Origin: Candidatus Methanomassiliicoccus intestinalis Issoire-Mx1
GTDB taxonomy: Archaea; Thermoplasmatota; Thermoplasmata; Methanomassiliicoccales; Methanomassiliicoccaceae
Assembly: GCF_000404225.1 (NCBI RefSeq)
Contig: NC_021353.1
Location: 1,674,001-1,738,000, forward strand
Direction of reading: 5' to 3'
Length of the DNA: 64,000 nt
The notes beneath the pieces were generated by a model that saw only the letters and a list, made by a program, of their open reading frames with translations, was not told the DNA's origin and did not search any database. Positions 61,071 to 64,000 of this stretch are shown here, piece by piece; position 1 is the stretch's first letter, and each line of letters starts with the position of its first letter. Position numbers and translations under genes: made by a program.

Positions 61071-61093
61071 ATGAGCTGCTCAATGCAGCTCAT
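61071..61093 (-). terminator. Hairpin between binding-protein and permease genes
   Basis: Nine-bp stem ATGAGCTGC/GCAGCTCAT, 5-base loop, 14 bases past the stop of the binding-protein gene. On the minus strand it is followed by CTTCCAATTTTAT. It could lower expression of the permease and ATPase relative to the binding protein. Confidence 0.5.
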
Positions 61094-61106
61094 GTTGTTT
61101 TAGTGT

Positions 61107-62246
61107 TTAACTCCAGGCTAATACATTTACACCATATGTCTTTCCAAGGTACAGAAGCATCAGATATTGAATAGATCCTAAGGGTATGCCGACTACCTTG
61201 CCTTCTAAGCCCTTGATCTTCTCTTCCAGAGACATATTCTCATCAAACATTCCTGTCTTCGCAATTACAGCAGAACCATTTGTGTTCGCACATGCAATTA
61301 TTGATACGTCAAGTTCGGAATGTTTAGCCGAGTACTGGATAACAGGCGGTGATCCTACATATGCAATGTCTAATTCTCCACCGATGAATGCACTCATAAT
61401 GTTTCCTCCAGCCGCATATTTGGTAGTGCTCACGGCATTAATGTTCAGTTGTTCCAGCATACTTTCTCCATTTTCTCCGGCAAGCGGACTCATTGCCACT
61501 ACCAATGCCAGCTGATGCAGATCACCATTGAGCTGCCCTACCCTCATTGTAACTTCTGTTGACAGCCCAGCATAATCATCACTGAGATTTTTAGCATCTG
61601 ATAAGTATTCACCGTTTACAACTTTATCTATGAATTCTTTAGAAGAGTTGCATCCTCGTGCTTTGAGATCCTTTTCATAGATGATGTCTTGATTTATGAA
61701 CTCCTCTACATAATATTCAAGCCAGTCGTTGAATCCTTTCTCTCCGTTTGCAACATCATTATTCATTTCATATGTTAATTCCATATGCTCCAATGATGCT
61801 ATAATATCTGCATCATTCTTCAGACCAGTGTGTCCTTTCGTAATCTCAATCAGTGCCTGATGGTTTGGACTGTTTGTGTCCATTGCTTCATTGATCCAAT
61901 TCAATGCTTTGATTTGAGCTGCTAAAAAGGCTATAACTGCATCTGGATTTTTCTCTGCAAACTTATTATCTACAGCGATCACACAACATGGATGCCCACT
62001 CCAGAACTCCTCAGACCACACAACAACCTCAGCATCTCCGCTCATCTCTGCTGCAGTTGCATAAGGCTCCCACAAAACACCGGCATCTATTTTTCCTTCC
62101 CTGATCGCATCCAATTGCTTTCCAGGCGCCACGTCAGTGTATTGTATGGCCCCTGAATTGTCTCCTCTAGTGAAGACATATCCAGCAACTCCAACAATTA
62201 CAACTGCAATGACTACCACCACAGCAAGAACTGCTCTCTTGTCCAT
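61107..62246 (-). CDS. ABC substrate-binding protein with apparently permuted domain order
   Basis: About 380 residues with an N-terminal membrane anchor (AVLAVVVVIAVVIVGVAGYV). Then comes a part that in SsuA/NMT1-like proteins is normally the second half: IQYTDVAPGKQLDAIREGKI, VLWEPYATAAEM, SGHPCCVIAVDNKFAEKNPD. From about residue 237 comes the part that is normally first: MRVGQLNGDLHQLALVVAM, FIGGELDIAYVGSPPVIQY, GLEGKVVGIPLGSIQYLMLL, ending ...KTYGVNVLAWS. The two halves are in swapped order in one open frame. Start at 62246 or 62261. Confidence 0.8.
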   Translation of the reverse strand: MDKRAVLAVVVVIAVVIVGVAGYVFTRGDNSGAIQYTDVAPGKQLDAIREGKIDAGVLWEPYATAAEMSGDAEVVVWSEEFWSGHPCCVIAVDNKFAEKNPDAVIAFLAAQIKALNWINEAMDTNSPNHQALIEITKGHTGLKNDADIIASLEHMELTYEMNNDVANGEKGFNDWLEYYVEEFINQDIIYEKDLKARGCNSSKEFIDKVVNGEYLSDAKNLSDDYAGLSTEVTMRVGQLNGDLHQLALVVAMSPLAGENGESMLEQLNINAVSTTKYAAGGNIMSAFIGGELDIAYVGSPPVIQYSAKHSELDVSIIACANTNGSAVIAKTGMFDENMSLEEKIKGLEGKVVGIPLGSIQYLMLLYLGKTYGVNVLAWS

Positions 62247-62261
62247 ATTTGTTCGATCCAA

Positions 62262-62456
62262 TGTATAATATATACTTTTTTACTCTACTTGTGAAATATG
62301 TTTCCTAGTTGTATAAAATAACTGGATACATTTTACACATGTATAGTAATATTGGATATGTTTTGCATATTGTAAGGATTATGCTGTTTAATTTTAAACA
62401 TTATGACGATATAAGAAAAGCTAATATCATTAATGTCTTTTCAACCACTGATTCAC
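62262..62456. promoter_or_regulatory. Divergent promoter region with two direct repeats
   Basis: TGGATAYRTTTTRCAYA occurs at 62323-62339 and 62353-62369, exactly 30 bp apart (about three helix turns), near TATA-like AAAATAACT and GTATAATATATAC. They lie between the ABC importer gene and the regulator gene and are likely bound by that regulator. Confidence 0.5.
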
Positions 62457-62918
62457 ATGTTCTCAATCACTGTAGAAAGCAACACTCCGCTGACACCATT
62501 AGATAATGTAAATGATATCGCTATAGAATTTTTAACTCATATAGGATATCTTTCCAAAGGATACACACCCAGAAGTGATGCTGAGGACACCAGTAACAGT
62601 ATTCCTTATGTTTTATTCATGGATTGTTTTATGAAGCATCCTCATAAAGCATGGACTGCTGATGAACTTGCATATGAATTAAAAACTACAAAAGCTACCG
62701 TATACCGGCATATAAACAAACTCAAATCTTTAGATCTTTTAGAAGAAGCATCCGCAGAGCAGTCCGATGGCAAGATTAAGAAAGGATATAAGATCAGATT
62801 TGGAGACCTGCGGAAAGCATGGAGCTTTGTAGAAGCCAATGTTCAGATGGCTATGCAGAATTACAGAAAAACTGTAGAGCACTTCTGCGATCTGATGGCG
62901 AACGACAATACTGATTAA
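62457..62918 (+). CDS. Winged-helix regulator divergent from the ABC importer
   Basis: 153 residues from MFSITVESNTPLTPLDNVND. HTH in KAWTADELAYELKTTKATVYRHINKLKSLDLLEE, then a wing with GKIKKGYKIRFGDLRK and a C-terminal helix FVEANVQMAMQNYRKTVEHF. Position suggests it controls the importer genes. Longer start at 62433 possible. Confidence 0.75.
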   Translation: MFSITVESNTPLTPLDNVNDIAIEFLTHIGYLSKGYTPRSDAEDTSNSIPYVLFMDCFMKHPHKAWTADELAYELKTTKATVYRHINKLKSLDLLEEASAEQSDGKIKKGYKIRFGDLRKAWSFVEANVQMAMQNYRKTVEHFCDLMANDNTD

Positions 62919-62923
62919 AGTCG

Positions 62924-64000
62924 GTGTGTAAATTGGCTGAATATTGCAGAGAGATAGTTCAGAAAATATTAGATGGTGAAATAACTAATAAAGATCAACT
63001 GCAGAATTACAAGATTAAAATTAGTAAAAAATATAGTTTGCCTGGAGTTCCTAGAAATTCAGAAATATTATCTGAAGTTACTGATGAAGAACGCCCCCTT
63101 GTAGAAGCAATATTGATCAGAAAGCCTGTCAGAACACTGTCAGGGGTGGTTGCTGTTGCAGTGATGACATCCCCTGCCCCCTGTCCGCATGGAAAATGCA
63201 TCTATTGTCCCGGAGGCGTGGAAAATAACTCTCCTCAATCATATACAGGTAAGGAACCGGCGGCCAGAAGAGGAGAATTCTACAATTTTGATCCATTTGA
63301 TCAGGTAATTGGAAGAATGGAGCAGTTGGAAGTGATCGGCCATTCTACTGAAAAAATAGATCTTATCATCATGGGTGGAACATTCACATCCAGACCTCAG
63401 GAATACCAAGACTGGTTCATAAAACGCTGTTTTGATGCCATGAACGGTTTTGACTCAGACACTCTCATTGAGGCTCAGAATGCTAATGAAACTGCACCGC
63501 ATCGCTGTATAGGTCTTACGATTGAAACGCGCCCGGATGCAATGAATTACTCAAACATCGAAAATGCAATGGCTTTGGGAATGACCCGCGTTGAAATGGG
63601 CGTCCAGATTCTCGATGATGAAATCCTGAGAGCGGTTAACCGCGGACATGGCCTTCAAGAAATAATCGATGCGACTCTGGCAGCAAAACGCAGCGGATTA
63701 AAAGTATGCTATCATGTAATGCCTGGCCTGCCTGGATCATCTCCTGAAAAAGATGTAGAGTGTTTCCGCAGGATCTTCGAAGATCCAGATTTCCGTCCTG
63801 ACATGCTGAAAATATATCCTACTTTAGTTGTAAAAGGAACTAAACTCTACGACATGTGGATAAATGGAGAATATGCTCCGTATTCTACAGAAGAAGCTGT
63901 AAAAGTCATCGCCAAAATGAAAGAATTTGTGCCTCCCTGGGTAAGAATTCAAAGAATCCAGAGAGACATTCCCGTCCCGTTGATTGAAGCGGGCGTTATG
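62924..64000 (+). CDS. elp3: Elp3 tRNA uridine(34) acetyltransferase, 3' truncated by window
   Basis: The frame is open from GTG 62924 (or TTG 62933; no ATG start) to the window end, about 358 codons. Motifs: radical-SAM CPHGKCIYCPGG, QSYTGKEPAARRGEFYNFDP, GGTFTSRPQEYQDWFIKRCF, ETRPDAMNYSNIE, EMGVQILDDEILRAVNRGHG and CYHVMPGLPGSSPEKD. The acetyltransferase domain lies outside. Archaeal Elp3 makes cm5U at tRNA position 34. Confidence 0.92.
   Translation, partial: MCKLAEYCREIVQKILDGEITNKDQLQNYKIKISKKYSLPGVPRNSEILSEVTDEERPLVEAILIRKPVRTLSGVVAVAVMTSPAPCPHGKCIYCPGGVENNSPQSYTGKEPAARRGEFYNFDPFDQVIGRMEQLEVIGHSTEKIDLIIMGGTFTSRPQEYQDWFIKRCFDAMNGFDSDTLIEAQNANETAPHRCIGLTIETRPDAMNYSNIENAMALGMTRVEMGVQILDDEILRAVNRGHGLQEIIDATLAAKRSGLKVCYHVMPGLPGSSPEKDVECFRRIFEDPDFRPDMLKIYPTLVVKGTKLYDMWINGEYAPYSTEEAVKVIAKMKEFVPPWVRIQRIQRDIPVPLIEAGVM

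Overview
The window looks like the chromosome of a methanogenic archaeon of the Thermoplasmatota, most probably a Methanomassiliicoccales-type methylotrophic methanogen; the rank assignment is inference. Archaeal signs read directly from the sequence are Cdc48 with Hsp20, tRNA-splicing endonuclease, Spt5, SecE, Trm56, Elp3, a geranylgeranyl-reductase-type flavoprotein, TATA-box promoters and several leaderless-looking starts. Methanogenesis is shown by a complete glutamyl-tRNA-to-coenzyme F430 gene run and an Ech-type [NiFe] hydrogenase operon. The DNA is AT-rich throughout.

Region 1 (1-7.8 kb) is accessory DNA, probably an integrated plasmid or provirus whose left part lies outside the window. 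It has a truncated ATPase-like gene, an iteron-like repeat cluster round a GC palindrome, nine small ribbon-helix-helix (RHH) genes (one carrying three RHH-like units), two promoter-preceded structured RNA elements with micro-ORFs, a duplicated two-gene cassette with exchanged interiors, a winged-helix regulator with an operator, and a tyrosine recombinase at the right end.

Region 2 (7.9-15.2 kb, minus strand) holds the six-gene ech operon, a geranylgeranyl-reductase-family gene and a DUF2064 glycosyltransferase-like gene. Region 3 (15.3-18.2 kb) has two paralogous secreted, membrane-anchored clan GH-A glycosidase-like genes sharing a 257-bp identical tract. Region 4 (18.2-26.4 kb) has an aldehyde dehydrogenase, a cdc48-hsp20 operon, regulators, the splicing endonuclease and tRNA-Val. 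A perfect palindrome before cdc48 recurs before an ArsR-like regulator gene, suggesting a heat-shock regulon.

Region 5 (26.5-31.2 kb) has a DUF5714 protein, an ABC-2 exporter and a Na+/H+ antiporter. Region 6 (31.2-42.6 kb, minus strand) is an 11-gene tetrapyrrole block: hemA (fused to precorrin-2 dehydrogenase), hemB, hemL, hemC, cobA, hemD, then cfbA, cfbE, cfbD, cfbC, cfbB. These genes cover every step from Glu-tRNA to F430. Region 7 (42.9-50.6 kb) has an acetyltransferase beside a marR pseudogene, tRNA-Leu, cstA, and the ftsZ-ftsZ-secE-spt5-rpl11 block.

Region 8 (51-59.3 kb) has thiM-thiE-HAD, a gene-poor stretch with a structured element beside tRNA-Met, and a housekeeping/redox cluster (trm56, HD, PRC-barrel, thioredoxin, thioredoxin reductase, regulators). 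Region 9 (59.3-64 kb) is an SsuABC-type ABC importer whose binding protein appears circularly permuted, a divergent regulator, and the 5' part of elp3. I saw no CRISPR array, rRNA or insertion sequence.
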